Assembly (NCBI GenBank): GCA_037975125.1
Contig: CM075850.1
Span: 130,238,181 to 130,302,180 of the forward strand
Origin: Latrodectus hesperus
Lineage: Eukaryota > Arthropoda > Arachnida > Araneae > Theridiidae
Direction of reading: 5' to 3'
Length of the DNA stretch: 64,000 bases
A model generated the notes under the pieces. That model was given only the letters and a program-made list of their open reading frames with translations. It was not told the DNA's origin and did not search any database. Positions 13,960 through 26,845 of the stretch are shown piece after piece (position 1 is the stretch's first letter; each line of letters starts with the position of its first letter). Made by a program: the position numbers and the translations under genes.

Positions 13960-14655
13960 ACCAAAAGATACAAAATAAGATTTATTATTCTGTAAAAACT
14001 TACAGCAAGTACTCTGCTGCCATACACGTGACTCGCTCCATTGTTGACACTAGCAAAAGACCAGTGCACCCTATCGAAAATGTTGTGTGTTAGTTTTGTC
14101 TGCGACAACAGTGGCTCTCACCACGATATCATTAAAGTACAAAGGTGCCTCGTCCACTAAAGATTTCACATCGCCCCACTAGAAAAAAATACAATAGATT
14201 GAGATCCAGTAAGCGAGGAGGTCAAGTTCACTACGTCCGATCCATCTCGCAGGATAATGTGGCTTTCAAGAGATAACATACCATGATGGGAAAATATTTT
14301 GGGGTCTCATCGAGAATAAATCACATTTTCCTCTGGATGGTTAAAAAGTCTGACATGATGTAAGAGTTTTCCATGTTATTATCAAGGTCCCTTGTCCAAA
14401 CCCTCACTGAAAAGTTTTCTGGTATTTTCGAATGGTACTACAATGAAGATTCGTGACAGACCAAAAGTGCTGATTGCGTAAGTTGAAAATCCATTCTCTA
14501 ATTAATGTTTCCTCATCACTAAATAATACTAACGTAGAAAATGTTTAATCGTTATTCTTCATTCCCAGCACCCATTGTACAAAATTTGTCAAAGAAGGAT
14601 AATCATCTGTGTAAAGATTGGTCTTGGTTGGATGCATGCTTTGCCGTGTAAAATA
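13960..14655 (-). mobile_element. Mariner-like (DDE) transposase relic, split by a hAT insertion
   Basis: The minus-strand translation gives broken pieces of a DDE transposase. FSDEETLIREWIFNLRNQHFWS (first catalytic Asp region) is near 14475-14540, and a scrambled PDL-like stretch with a following 'G-SLVDEAP' segment lies near 14140-14240. The relic continues on the far side of the hAT at 17643-17705, where the coding sequence resumes with the expected upstream residues. Stops and frameshifts are frequent. The exact family (mariner or other IS630-like) was not resolved. Confidence 0.5.
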
Positions 14656-14663
14656 CTCTACAC

Positions 14664-17634
14664 CAGGGATGGCGAACCAATGGCACGCGTGCCACAAGTG
14701 GCATGCTTGAAAATTTTGATGGCACGCACAAAAACTAATTTTTTTTTATAAGTTATCTTTTTTGATAGAAATGAATTAAAAATTATTAATCTACACGTAA
14801 TTTATAATTTATAACACAAATTTGTAGTACTGAATACCTATCTTAGTATGTTAACTAGAACCGTCAAATTATTCATTTTATTATTAAAATATCGCATGAA
14901 TTCTCTCGAAGTATTTAAAGATGCGCATTTGATAAAATTTTTTCCGTATCCAGTTTCGCCTTCTAATGTTAATGCATGTTGTTGCCGTCGCAGCTCTTGA
15001 ATCAGACGACAGATTTCATTAGTCATTTTTAGTAAACCATTGTCTTTGAAACTTCACACAGTGACTTGTTAAAAAATATAACCGTTTATTGTAAATAAAT
15101 AAAGTTATTTTGAGGTAAATATTTTTACATATTATTTCATATTTTATATTCTGCATTCGTTTGCAAAAGCACATTGCGTCACGACTGAAGTTTTAACCTG
15201 TAAGAAACTTAAGGTATTAAAAGTCATTAAACTTATAAATTATTTTGCTTATTTTGTAATATTATGAGCGATAAAATATTTTAATATTATGAGAAATTAT
15301 TTCATCATTAAATCAATGTAAAATATAGAAATAATTATTAAAATTACCTTGAATCAATATATTATTTATTATTTTCTTCTGATGGTAATATTTTTAGTAC
15401 TTTAATATGTGACGAAATATGTTCTTGCAAATGAATGAAGAATAAATAATTTATTTTATAACAATATTATTAAAATATATATTTTTTAGAATTTCTTATA
15501 AGGCTAGTTATTGAAGAAATCGAAATTATTTAAAACATGTAGCAGAGAATTTCAAGCTTGGTGGACCGATAGATACGGTATGATTGATAAGGACAGTAAA
15601 GCAATTTGTATTTATGTTCTAAAACACTTTCTATTTATGTTCTCTTCTGTAGAACATCCTCAGTAAAGCGGTATTATGAAAGCAACCATAAATTTCTTCT
15701 CGATCGAAGTGTCGAAGAGTAAACGGTGTATATATCACATGCCGTAAAAAATAAAAATGCTCAAACTACTTCTTTAATGAAATATATTGGAACTCAATCA
15801 AACACCACTGCTGCTAGTTATCAAGTTTCAAAAGCTATTGCTCAATGTGCAAAACTATTTAATGAAGGCGAATTTTTAAAGGATTGGTTGCAATGTGCAC
15901 CATACTTGTTCGATGATTTCGAAAACAAAGAAAAAAATTACCCAAAGAATTAAAGACAAGCCGATAGTTAGGAATATAGTGATAGAGAGAATTTTGGGTA
16001 TGGCGGAAAATGTAAATTTTCAACAAAAAATTCACATAAACTCTTACGATTTTATATCCACTTGTCCTGACGAGTCTACTGCCGTAACAGGCTCTCCTAG
16101 CTTTTGAATTTGTGTACGTTATTTTGTTCAAAACAATATTAAAGAAGAGTTAATAAGTTTATCAACATTAACAACAAAAGGATTAGACACTTGTAATGCA
16201 GTTATTGATGCATTGGAAAGAAGAGAAAATGTTCTTCTAAAATTGTGTCATATGCAACTGACGGTGTCCGCAGCTTAACTGGAAAGCAAAATGGATTTAT
16301 AAAATTATTTACAAGACGTATTGGACACACAATTCTTGATTTTCATTGCATTATTCACTAACAAGCGTTATGTGCTAAAACAGGTTTAAAAATATTTGAT
16401 GATGTTTTGAGTTTTGTAATAAAATTAGTCAATTTTATATCAGCACGAGCACTAAATAAAAGAAAATTTCAAGAATTGTTAAACGAAGTAAACTCGTCGT
16501 ACAATAGCTTACTTTTATACCATAATGTACGCTGGTTAAGCCGCGGAAATGTTTTGCAAAGATTTGTAGATTGTTTGGAGGAAAATAAGATTATTTCTAA
16601 ATAATGAGAACATTATTGACCAATACAATCAATTATTGGATGTAGAATGGCTAGCAAAGTTATATTTTTTCGCTGATTTATGCTCTCACTTAAATGAATT
16701 AAATCTAAAACTACACGGTGTTAGTAAAACGGTCATTATAACGTTTGACTTAATCAAAGCGTTCGAAGTCAAATTATAGATTTTTATTCTTTCAAATTCA
16801 TATAAATATTTTCCGAATTAAAAAAAAATTTCCTGAAAGTGAATTTCACGAAAAGCTAAATAAAGAGTCATTAACGAAAAAATTTTCCATGGTAGTTCAA
16901 TCCTTGATCCAGGAATTTTCTGCAAGATTTACGCAGTTTAAAGAATTTGAAGAAACCTTAAAATTTATTTTATATCCGGATACAATGCCATTTGAAAAAT
17001 TAAATTTAAAAGTAGTCCTTGAAAGGTTAACTTTTAATGAATTAGAAATGGAATTAGTTGAATTTCAGTCTAGTACCATATGGAACCAAAAATTGGTTGA
17101 TTTAAGAAATGATTTACAAATTATTGAAAGTAATCTATTATTGGATAAAATAAATAAAATTGCAGAAGATGAAATTCTTACTACATGGAATTCAATTCCT
17201 GACACGTTTAATTGTTTAAGAATATTAGCAAAGGCAATTTTATCAATATTTTCATCGGCTTGGGCATGTTAATCTCTAATTTCAGAATTAAATTTTATAA
17301 AAAATAAATGTAGGAATAGAATGACGGGAAAATCGAACTCTACATGCGTACTGTTGAACTAGATATTAAATCTTTATCATCTTGTGTACAGTAACAAAAA
17401 TCACACTAAAAATAATTGTTTTTAACGTGAATCTTGTTTCTAGCATATTGCTTTTTGTAAAACATTGATTAATAAAAAATTGCTTAAAGAAGAATTGCTT
17501 TCATTTGATTATACTTACGTATAGTTTCACTACGCTAACATTTCGAATGAAATTTTATTATGGCACGTTATATATTTAAAAAAGAATTTTTATGACTTTG
17601 TGGAGCGGGCATCAAAAAAGGTTCGCCATCTCTG
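14664..17634 (+). mobile_element. hAT transposon (GTF2IRD2-like transposase), decayed
   Basis: The ends are CAGGGATGGCGAACC at 14664 and the complement GGTTCGCCATCTCTG ending at 17634. An exact 8-bp duplication CTCTACAC flanks it at 14656-14663 and 17635-17642, the hallmark of hAT elements. Inside, plus-strand fragments of the transposase are readable. They include a CxxC-less N-terminal zinc-finger relic near 15550-15720, TSLMKYIGTQSNTTAASYQV and FNEGEFLKDWLQCAPYLFDD (15770-15920), a TDGVRSLTGKQNGFIKLF-like stretch near 16260, and YHNVRWLSRGNVLQRF (16520-16566). A C-terminal domain piece lies at 16889-17272. Several stops and frameshifts break the frame. The domain style is that of the GTF2IRD2/ZBED-related hAT transposases common in arthropod genomes. 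Confidence 0.85.
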
Positions 17635-17642
17635 CTCTACAC

Positions 17643-17710
17643 CATTGGCAAAGAAATCTCATTTCGTATATTACCGCTCATCTACTTGTGGAAAGAGCAG
17701 TTTAAAGTAT
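17643..17710 (-). mobile_element. Second half of the split mariner-like relic
   Basis: Minus-strand sequence continuing the relic at 13960-14655 once the hAT and one copy of its duplication are removed. Confidence 0.35.
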
Positions 17711-18089
17711 AGTTATTAACACATACATTTTTCATAATAAACTAATCAATGTCTACATACACAGATCTAGATTATCGTATAACATTCTTGATATAAGTTA
17801 TAATGGAATTTAAATTCTAGACACACACATATACATGGCCAACTATATAATTAGTTCATCTATAAATTAATTTTTCTTAAATTAACTTGTTGCACGAGTG
17901 AAATATACATTTCAAAGTGAACGCATGAATCGTTTACTAACTATTCATCATTGAAATTTGAAATTTTGAATAGGGCCCAAATTATTCATGATCTATAGCA
18001 ATTTATGCCATTCTGAATATTTCAATTTTTAACCCGTGTTTCGATTACATGCCTGTAAAAATAATGTTATCATCTTTTAAATTTCAAAT
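17711..18089. other. Intergenic, nothing recognised
   Basis: AT-rich, no signature seen. Confidence 0.35.
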
Positions 18090-19352
18090 CAAAGAAAATG
18101 TATAAATTACGTTTGATTTGAAGACAAGAAATGATTTGTGGTGTTTACTTTGAAAGGAAATGGAAGCAGTATTTGCTACTTCCAGAATATTATTGGTTAT
18201 TACACACTCTGTGATAATTTTTTTGCAAAGAAGAACTCATGCAACAGGAATCAATAACTTAAAGGATATTTCAAACCACTGCAAATATCTACAACCAAGT
18301 TCGAAGTCAAATCCGTGAAGTGGACGCTAAAACTTTGGCTATTCACTACCAGCTACCGGAAAATTGAAAATGTGAGCACCGAAGAAAACTGTTATGTCAA
18401 TGAATATTACATGTATTGTCACTGTAACAGTCGTAAATGCCGAACCAGTATTACAATGTATATATTGTCTGAAAAAATTTCTCTTGAAGTTGAAATTCTC
18501 ATTTTTTTTCTGATGCCCCAACATCATAATATAGACAGAAAAAAAAACATTTTTTTGAATGAGCATATAATGAGCAATGGTTTAAAATATGGTTATGGTC
18601 TTTTATTGGGGCTGTGGTCATGGTAAGGATGCTCCTGACGGAATAGGAGGTGTATTAACAGAGCAGCTGACCAAATAGTTGCACAAGACATTGATGTACT
18701 TGATGCAAAGACCCTATTTAATATTTTAAGAAATAAAACAAGCATTACATTTTATGATATTTATGAAATCGATAGAGAAACTTCCAAAAAATTTATTCCA
18801 TCTTATATTTTAGTGTTAAACAAGGCGATGAAAATTCAAATTTTTTCTTTTGGAATTAACAAGATGACATTTTTTGTTGTTTTTATAGAAAGAAATTTCA
18901 TAAAAATTAAGAAAGAGAATTAAGTTGTTTTTATAGAAAGAAATATATCTGTGAATGCTTTGAAATAAATGTTTTCACCTTAAAGGATGCTGATATACAG
19001 CAAAGTACAGTCATATCATTATTAAGTGCAAAAACAGAAAACCAAGAACTATAAGAGAACAGTTGCAAACTTCGTGAAGAAGACATAATGAAAGAAAAGT
19101 TTAATTTTGTGAAGTTGGAGGGAAAAAGAACAGTAAAATACTTCGTTTCTGAAATAATATTCATTGAAGACAATCTTTTTACTGTAAAATACATGAAGAA
19201 AGTTAAAAATGATAAATTTTATAGACAATAAAGAATACGATATTAAAAAAGAAGATATAAGATTAAAATTTCCAACTCCAAATATAACAAGATGCTCCAC
19301 ACGACAGTTACAATATTTAATGTTTGACACTGATTTCAGTAAATATGAATGA
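18090..19352 (+). pseudogene. Decayed transposon-associated protein (GHGK...DGIGG type)
   Basis: Broken plus-strand frames include WSCHGKDAPDGIGGVLNRAA (18610-18670, one frame away from the neighbouring pieces) and IVAQDIDVLDAKTLFNILRN. Near the end come YFVSEIIFIEDNLFTVKYM and KEDIRLKFPTPNITRCSTRQ. An SxHGKGxPDGxGG motif followed by a 'D-A-x-x-L' region and a C-terminal 'ED-I' box recurs in an uncharacterised repetitive protein family that I associate with mobile elements of cnidarians and arthropods. That association is from memory of the motif and was not searched. No terminal repeats were found. Confidence 0.3.
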
Positions 19353-19794
19353 TGTTGAATAATATTATTGTAACTTGCATCAAATTAAAATAAAATGTAT
19401 ATATGTTTCACTTTTGTCTTTTTATTTTTAATAATACATATTTTTTAATTTCAGAGTAAAAAGATGTAATAAGAGAAAATCATTTTTTTAGTTAATTGCA
19501 TCTTTCAAGCTTTGCAAAAAAAATTTGGCACCTAGATTAATGTCATGTCTGTTACCATTTCTAATTTTTAATTAAAAAATTTAAATTAGCATAATATTAT
19601 CATTATTAATGTTACACATTAATTATCTCTGTCTAGAATATATAATAATGACAAAAATTCTGCATTTATTGTGTTGTAATAGTATTTTATGTTTAAAAAA
19701 TTGCTTATGAGAATTCAATATTAGTAACAGACATGATAAACAAAAATATCAAATATTTAAAAATATGTTTTCCTTAAAACTTTTTTATTATATA

Positions 19795-19833
<39 letters not shown>

Positions 19834-20650
19834 GTATTTATATTATATATCACTCTACACACACTTTATTGTGTACAGAACTTATGTTCGTGAATACCTA
19901 AGAAAGTGTCAGGTAACAGACATGAAAAATTTCATTCATATCTGATCGAAAAAACCTCAATTAAGAAATATAAAACAAAGAAATGTATGAAGAACATTCA
20001 AATAATATGCAGAAACAATTTCTGATTAATATTATTAACAAAATTTATTAATTTAAAAATATTTTTTCTTCGTTTCAATTTCCAAATGGCACCGAAATTT
20101 GAAAATGAACCCAATCGGAACAATTATCTCAGGAAATTATTCAAATGGCGCAAGCGAAAAATTGGCAATTTTGTAGATGTTAGCCTATTCACATGATGTA
20201 AAAGTAAATAATACTTTCATCACAATATAGAGATATACTAACTGATGCATTTTTTTGTAAAGGCTTTATTTTCGAACGTATAACTAGCACACACGAGAGA
20301 TATGAGGAAATAAACAAAAACTCACTATGTTTGTTCTGCGTATTTCGGGTAGCAGAACAATCCAATTGTTTTATCTTATCCGATTGATTAAGACAATAGG
20401 ATGTTAGTACTAATCAAAAATGAAAGCTAGAAAAAAGTTTTTGTGTTTATGTAATATTTTTGAAAAATAGATTTTCTAAAATGAGTTAGTTATGCTAACA
20501 TCCCAGTACTTTAAATGACTTTTGTTACAATACATTATGTGCATTGTAGTGTCAACGCTCTAAGAAATTAAAAGTACAATTAAAGGAAATCCAGAACAGT
20601 TTTTCTCATATTGTTGAAAAGTTCAAAACTGAATGAATTAAACAGTTAGA
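19353..20650. other. Intergenic with a 32-nt poly(A) run
   Basis: AT-rich. An uninterrupted A tract lies at 19798-19829 with no recognisable element upstream to explain it as a retroposon tail. Confidence 0.4.
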
Positions 20651-23100
20651 TTATATATACGCTTGCCAGGCATTGCGATTTGACTGGGACAGTCTTAGTT
20701 TTTAAGCAAAATCCCTGTGTCTCGATTGGTTTACTCGTAAAAATTAGATTAGGTTTTAAAGATCACCAAAAATGTCTAAAAGTAATTAATTCTGCGAAGG
20801 CTTTGTTTTAAATAATTATTTTATCATTTATTCCTGTTCAATATGAAAACTATAGAAGAGTGATGGTTTGCTAATATTGTCATCGTATCGCCAATTGTGA
20901 TCATGAGTTATGCTTTCCTGGTGAATTCAATAATTAGTAGTAAGGGGTGCAACTTTAGTAACAGAAGAAATTTTGCTGTATACCATACCTCTTCATGTGC
21001 AATAACTTTGGATTCACAGACCTCAGAGTTAGCTACTTGCGATAGAAATAAGATAAATGTATCATTTGTCTGCGGTGAATATTGTGTTAGTAAGCAAACG
21101 CTGTTTTATTTATCTTAGTTAAAGTTTATGCGTTCTTTGTTAAAATCAAAAAACTGCTTTGTAAATTTTCCGAAAATTAACGGAATGAATTTTTTTTTTG
21201 AAGATGGTATGTACTGGTAATCAAGATCAAAACAATTAAAGTTAATTGTTTACATTGTAATTCTGAGTTTTGGATGGCTCAGAATGATTGATACGATATA
21301 AAAGATCATTTACAGTCGAGTACAGATAAAAAAGTTTAGCATGTTCTGCTACCTCATCAAAACTGACTAGCTTTTTAAGATTGTGAGTTCTAATGACAAC
21401 ACAGCAAACTATAGTCTATATTTCAGTTCGAATTTTTGTTCATCATAATTAATTTCTAAGTTTTTTGAAGCTAAATTCTCATTGGAAAAACTAAGTATGG
21501 GGCAATTGTTTTAAAAGTCATAACTTCTGTAGCTTAAGAGCTCAAAGACTTGACCGAGTCAAATTATGTACCTGCAAGTATGGATGCTTCAATCAGAAAG
21601 GATATGGAACTTGTGCTAACCGTGTTATATTCTACTTTAATCCCAATTCACGTGCGCAAGTAAGGCTGTTAGATTTCAAATCTGTGGTGGGTGAAACATC
21701 AGAAATTCTTTCAAATTAACTATGTTCTGTCCTGTTGTAAAATGTTTTGAACAGAATAGTTTGCTTTTGTTGAGATATCTCAAGCACTAACTTCGGTGGT
21801 GTAAAAAGAGCAGGGAAAAACAATATTTTCCATCGATTCAAGCATAGCTTAGGGAAGTAGAAATAAATTGAATCGGATGTGTACTCACGTTATGCATAAT
21901 TGAAGTAAAAAAAGTATCTCAATCGATACTGAGACATTACTGGAGAAGATTTACAAATATTTCAACACCATTCATGTAACTAAATTGTGAATATGGAAAT
22001 ACAGTATCGTAAATTCATTCAACAGGCGAACAGCTGGCTGTTGCAATTGAGGTCGCATTGGTTTAGGGAGATTATATGTATTTTTTTTAATAATAAGTAC
22101 TAAATTTAACTGTGGCTATGAACATGTGTAAAATGTAATTATATAAGGTGCATTTATATACATGAATATCTCACAATGTGTGCGGCAGTTAAACGGCCGA
22201 GTTGATCGCTGTTATGCATTTTAACTAGTTTTAATTTTAAAGTGCTTTTAATAAATGCTATTTTAGTACAGAAGATTCATGTCTGTTAAATTCTTTTCCA
22301 ACAATTATTTCTGCATGCATCTACCAAATTCTACTGTGCTTTTCTTCACAGACAACAGCTTTATGAATTTAGATCCGAGAACGTTTTGTTTTTAGAGCAA
22401 ATGTGCCTATGAACAATAAAAAAGCTTGTTTACTGATTTAACAAGCGATTTCTTTTTGTGGTTTGGCCACGGACACCTTGCACTGTTAATAAGGTCATCC
22501 TGTTAATGAATAAAGAACACTGTACACTGAAACTCTAGAATGAAACCTGACAGAAAGACTTCAAACCTTATCAGAAAATATATCTATAGGAATCTAGATG
22601 AACAAATCCGTAACAGTGTAAAAGAATTTAACAGCTTTTATGAAAGATGCATACACTTCTGGGAGTTTTGAAAACGCTGCAACTTCTGCCGAAATTATTA
22701 ATACCAATCTTTTTGATGTATCCGATATGAAAATAAACAATGATTAGCTATTTAACGAAGTTGTTCTTGCTAAGGAGTATTTGTAGTCGAATTGGGAATG
22801 AGGTGGAAACAACAAACTACCAATGTGATTATTTTAAGTGAAAAATAAAATAACTCAGGCTGTTTAGCAACTTAACTAAGAATCACATAAAGCCATAATC
22901 TGATCAAGATTGTTGAATATTCTTTCTGCTTACCTGTGACATCAGCACCAATTGAGAGAGTATTTTGTTGGATGAACAACACACGGATTGATGTGTTTTA
23001 TGAAGGAATCTATGGTTAAAGGCTTAGGTGACGAATTGTAAAATTAAAATCGGATTAAGATTGTGAAGATTTTTACAAGATTAAACAAAAAAGTTCTAGC
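20651..23100 (+). mobile_element. Second hAT transposase relic
   Basis: Heavily mutated plus-strand pieces follow the order of a hAT transposase. RLLDFKSVVGETSEILSN is at 21661-21720 and NFGGVKRAGKNNIFHR near 21790. An IVEKIYxYFNTFHV-like stretch is near 21940. The C-terminal dimerisation segment (IVEYSFCLPVTSAPIERVFC followed by WMNNTRIDV) is at 22909-23000. It differs in sequence from the hAT at 14664-17634. The ends are uncertain: CAGGCATTGCGATTTGACTGGG near 20676 could be a left terminus, but I found no matching right terminus. Confidence 0.6.
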
Positions 23101-24894
23101 CAATGAAAAGTGCATGTAAGAGCAAATTTATTGATCGTGGTTTAGTCTGTTTTTAAGTCAACAGTTACTTTTGTACAAGAGGGCGAAATAGGACATGAAG
23201 ATTCCGAATCACCCAATCCTGAGGTGAAAATCGAACTGCATTTGTCGATCATATGTGAAAAATTAGTTCGTATGACAAATATAAAACGTGTATTGCAAGG
23301 AACTAAATGTTAAAATAAAAATACGCCAAAGGAACAATTTTGTAAACGAGGGTAATTCATCAAGAACTATTATTTAAGATTCCGATTCCTACAAATATTC
23401 AGGTCTGAAATGAAAGTAATTGAAAGAGTAATATTAACTCTTCACCGCCCAGTTTGTTCGATAAAAAAGAACTATTGCAAATGAAAAATCGTTCTGTCGC
23501 CGTTATGTTTGATGTTGCTAAAGTTTTCCACCGGGAAGTATATTTTAATTATATTTGCTCCTAATATGGGGTTAATACTAAATTATCATAATTTCAAAAA
23601 TATTAATTACATATTTTCTCTTGCAGAAAAAATATCGTGCTTACATTCTTAAAAACAAGAGGAAAACATATTTGTATTTGCATTTCTAAAAGCCACAAAT
23701 CAGTATTTGCTTTATCACCATGGTATTTGCTACAAATTTCCCAACTATTAACTTAAGTCATTTCATTAGGAAAAGAAACTTTTGGAAAATTGTTCAATTT
23801 ATTTTAGATAAAAAATGTACAGCATGCAAATTTTTGGATAGAAATACAATTCTCAGCAAAAAAATAATATAAACCATATCGAATTGATTGTTTTAAAATA
23901 AAAATTCACATAGAGTAACTAATAACCAACCAATGATTGCAATGAAATAACTATTGAAAGCTATGAATTATATTTCAACATTTGAATATCCAATCAAAAT
24001 AATAATAATAAAAAGCAATGATAACAGAACCCACAGAAATGTTAATAAGTGACTCGCGTTAATATTAGCATTTTCACCTTTATCTCTTAAAATTATGGAA
24101 GTAGTTGATCACTAAACTTATAACAATTTTATACATTGAAGAGTAAATTTTTCTTGTAATTCTGAAATCATTTGGTGTTCACACATAACAAGGATTCTCA
24201 ATATATTCCTATCAAATATTGCTTCAGCTAAAATTCTATTTCAGTAACTATTTTTGTTTAAGAAAGATGTTTTAGCACAAGGATCATACTAAACATTAGG
24301 ACATTAAGACCAACGCAAAAATAAAAATTAGAAATTCTGTGCATGTTATAAGTGTAATAGCTTTTATAAAAAGTTAGTACACTTGTAACGAGTATTATTC
24401 ATTTTTAAATCAAATTACTAATATTTTTTATTGTTACACAAACTACATCAGTAAAATAAAACTCTACAAAAACACTTGGGAAGTATTCTCTTGTATAAAA
24501 ATCAAAGCATCAACCAAAGTATCTAATAATTATTTTTTATATTTAAAAGGAACATAAAAAAATGAAAAAGGAAAAGATTGTAAAAAAATAGGGTATTTTT
24601 TATAAACATTCAAAATTTTGCTAACTGCATTAAGGGGGCAAAAAAACTGTAAAATATTTTAAAATTATAATTACTTTAAAAGAAATTTTCCAATTAAAAG
24701 GATTGCAGTTCATTAAAAAAATAAAAATATTATGAGTGATTTAAATGAAATGAAAACTTTTATAGCTGTGAGAAAAGCTGTTAAATCCAGAACATAAAAA
24801 AGAATTCTGTCATAAGAGTTGAGCTTTTGATGGATAGAAAATATTTAATCTAAAAAAAAAAATTCCCTAAACATTGTGTAAAATTCACATTGAT

Positions 24895-24898
<4 letters not shown>
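23101..24898. other. Intergenic, nothing recognised
   Basis: AT-rich, no coding or repeat signature. Confidence 0.4.

Positions 24899-24976
<78 letters not shown>
24899..24976. repeat. (AT)n microsatellite
   Basis: Uninterrupted AT run of about 78 bp. Confidence 0.95.
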
Positions 24977-24978
<2 letters not shown>

Positions 24979-26398
24979 TGCTTATTTTTTTAGGAAAAGG
25001 TTAGAACCACAAGTCTTTTTTTTATACTTTAGATATTTCTTCTTCAATGTTCTTTTTAATTCTATACTGATTAAGGATCTTATATTAGACAATTAATATA
25101 GTGATTTCTAAATACATTATTTTAGTTAAAAAACTAATCCCATATAGATAAGTATAAGAGAATTAATTTTTAACGAATTTTGATATTTAAGGAAGACGAG
25201 AGAATCCAAAAGCTTTACTTTCAAAATGATCACAGAAAACGGATGAACTCAGTTTATATAGAAATAAAAATTAATTTGATAAAATATTTTCAATTTTTTT
25301 GTTATTTAAATACAAATTAAGAGTTTTCTGGTAGTCCTAATACATTTAAAAAAAACATTGCTTCATAAATTAAACAAAGCAAGCAGAGTATTAAAATAAA
25401 CCACCAAAGCTAGTCAAATTTAAATAAGATTAACAGCTGTTGAGCAAACAAATTGTATGGAATATTTTACATGCTATAAAAATTTTCAATGCAGCAGAAA
25501 TTTCAGAATGTTTTCAGCTGTTTTTTAATAAGCATAAATTATTAGGATATAACTTTAATAAGTCAAATACAACACATCTAAAATTCACTTTTATTTGATA
25601 TACACAAAAAGCAAGTTACAATCAATTTAAACAGGTAGCAAACATGAAACATTTTTAAACATTGTTTGGGTTTAAATGTACAAAATTTAATTCATGTTTG
25701 ATTCGCTTAAAAACAAATAACTAAAATATATCATGAAAAATGGAAATTGTTTTTAAAACATGCGATTGCTGTTAAAGAATACAGAAACATATTTTGAAAA
25801 CTTTTATTTAACCATTCTTAAACAGATATTCACATAATTGAGCTCCACATTTCTTCTATTTTTCCCAGTAAGTATTATGATGTTGAATTATAAAAAAGAA
25901 AATATTAAAAGCTTAATCATAATTATAAACAATTTGTACTGTTGTAAATTAAAGTAATAAATGTTCATTTTACTTTAGACAAAATATATTTCTATTTTTG
26001 CAGGAGGAATTATAATTTCAAATTATAAGAAATAAAATATTAAAAATTTCATTATAAACAATAATTCAGACTGTTGTAAATTAATGCAATAAATAATGTT
26101 CATTTTACTCCAGATGAACTATTTTCTGGTATATGAAGATGAAGATGTGATGAACAAAAGTATTATTTACAATATACAATGTTATTTCCTTCATAAAATT
26201 TTCCATAACTATCATTCAACACATACACTTTAAATCTATGCAAATTTAATAAAGTAACACAATACTAAAAATTGCAAATAAATTTAAAAGGGAAAAATAT
26301 TTTCCCCACTGCATGTTTCCACAAAATCACGACCAAGGTCAACAATATTTAAAATTCATGTATAATGTATACAGTCATACTTCCTCTATGAACAAAGT
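24977..26398. other. Intergenic region downstream of HCFC1
   Basis: AT-rich, nothing recognised. It separates the inferred HCFC1 cleavage site from the repeat-rich left half. Confidence 0.4.
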
Positions 26399-26401
26399 TT
26401 T

Positions 26402-26447
26402 ATACACACGCCAGCCATTACTTTGTTAAAACATAACGTCATTTATT
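26402..26447 (-). promoter_or_regulatory. Candidate HCFC1 polyadenylation site
   Basis: On the minus strand AATAAA occurs at 26442-26447, followed about 26 nt later by a GU-rich element (GGCTGGCGTGTGTAT, 26402-26416). This is the standard arrangement for cleavage and polyadenylation. Another AATAAA lies at 26470-26475. The implied 3' UTR is about 370 nt from the stop at 26800. Confidence 0.5.
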
Positions 26448-26799
26448 CTTAACAAATGAGATAGTCACATTTATTAAAACTTAGTCGGATTAACAAGTCT
26501 TCTATTTTGAAATGCTTCAGTTTGGGGAAAATGATCAAAAATTTCTCATTGCGGACTGCATCAGAATGCTAAAGCAAATTTATACAAACTATTACACTTC
26601 CAACTGAAATTGTAATAGTTCTCTACCTTCAACGTATGCATAGTTAAGAAAGAGGGGGTATGGAGTATTTCTTACAAGATGTGAGATGAAAGTGATGCAC
26701 GATTATAAGCAGGTTAGAAATGTACAATATGAATGATAGATCTCTCATGAAACAAAATTTACAACTTTTCACAAAAGCATAAAAATATGATTAATTTCT

Positions 26800-26845
26800 T
26801 CATGAATCGTCAAGTCTTAGCTTTTTTGAAACGGCATTTGTTTTC
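26800..26845 (-). CDS. HCFC1: HCFC1 terminal exon 21: second half of bipartite NLS and stop
   Basis: Acceptor TTTTTTTCCAG, then 46 nt in phase 2 reading (E)[14 protein letters not shown] and TGA. Joined to exon 20 it creates [16 protein letters not shown], a classic bipartite nuclear localisation signal. It sits in the same place as the basic C-terminal tail of vertebrate HCF-1. The 2.65-kb upstream intron and the small size make this exon easy to miss. Confidence 0.8.

Noticed and set aside
20676..20710. Left terminus of the second hAT
   Set aside because: CAGGCATTGCG is plausible, but no matching right end or 8-bp duplication was found.
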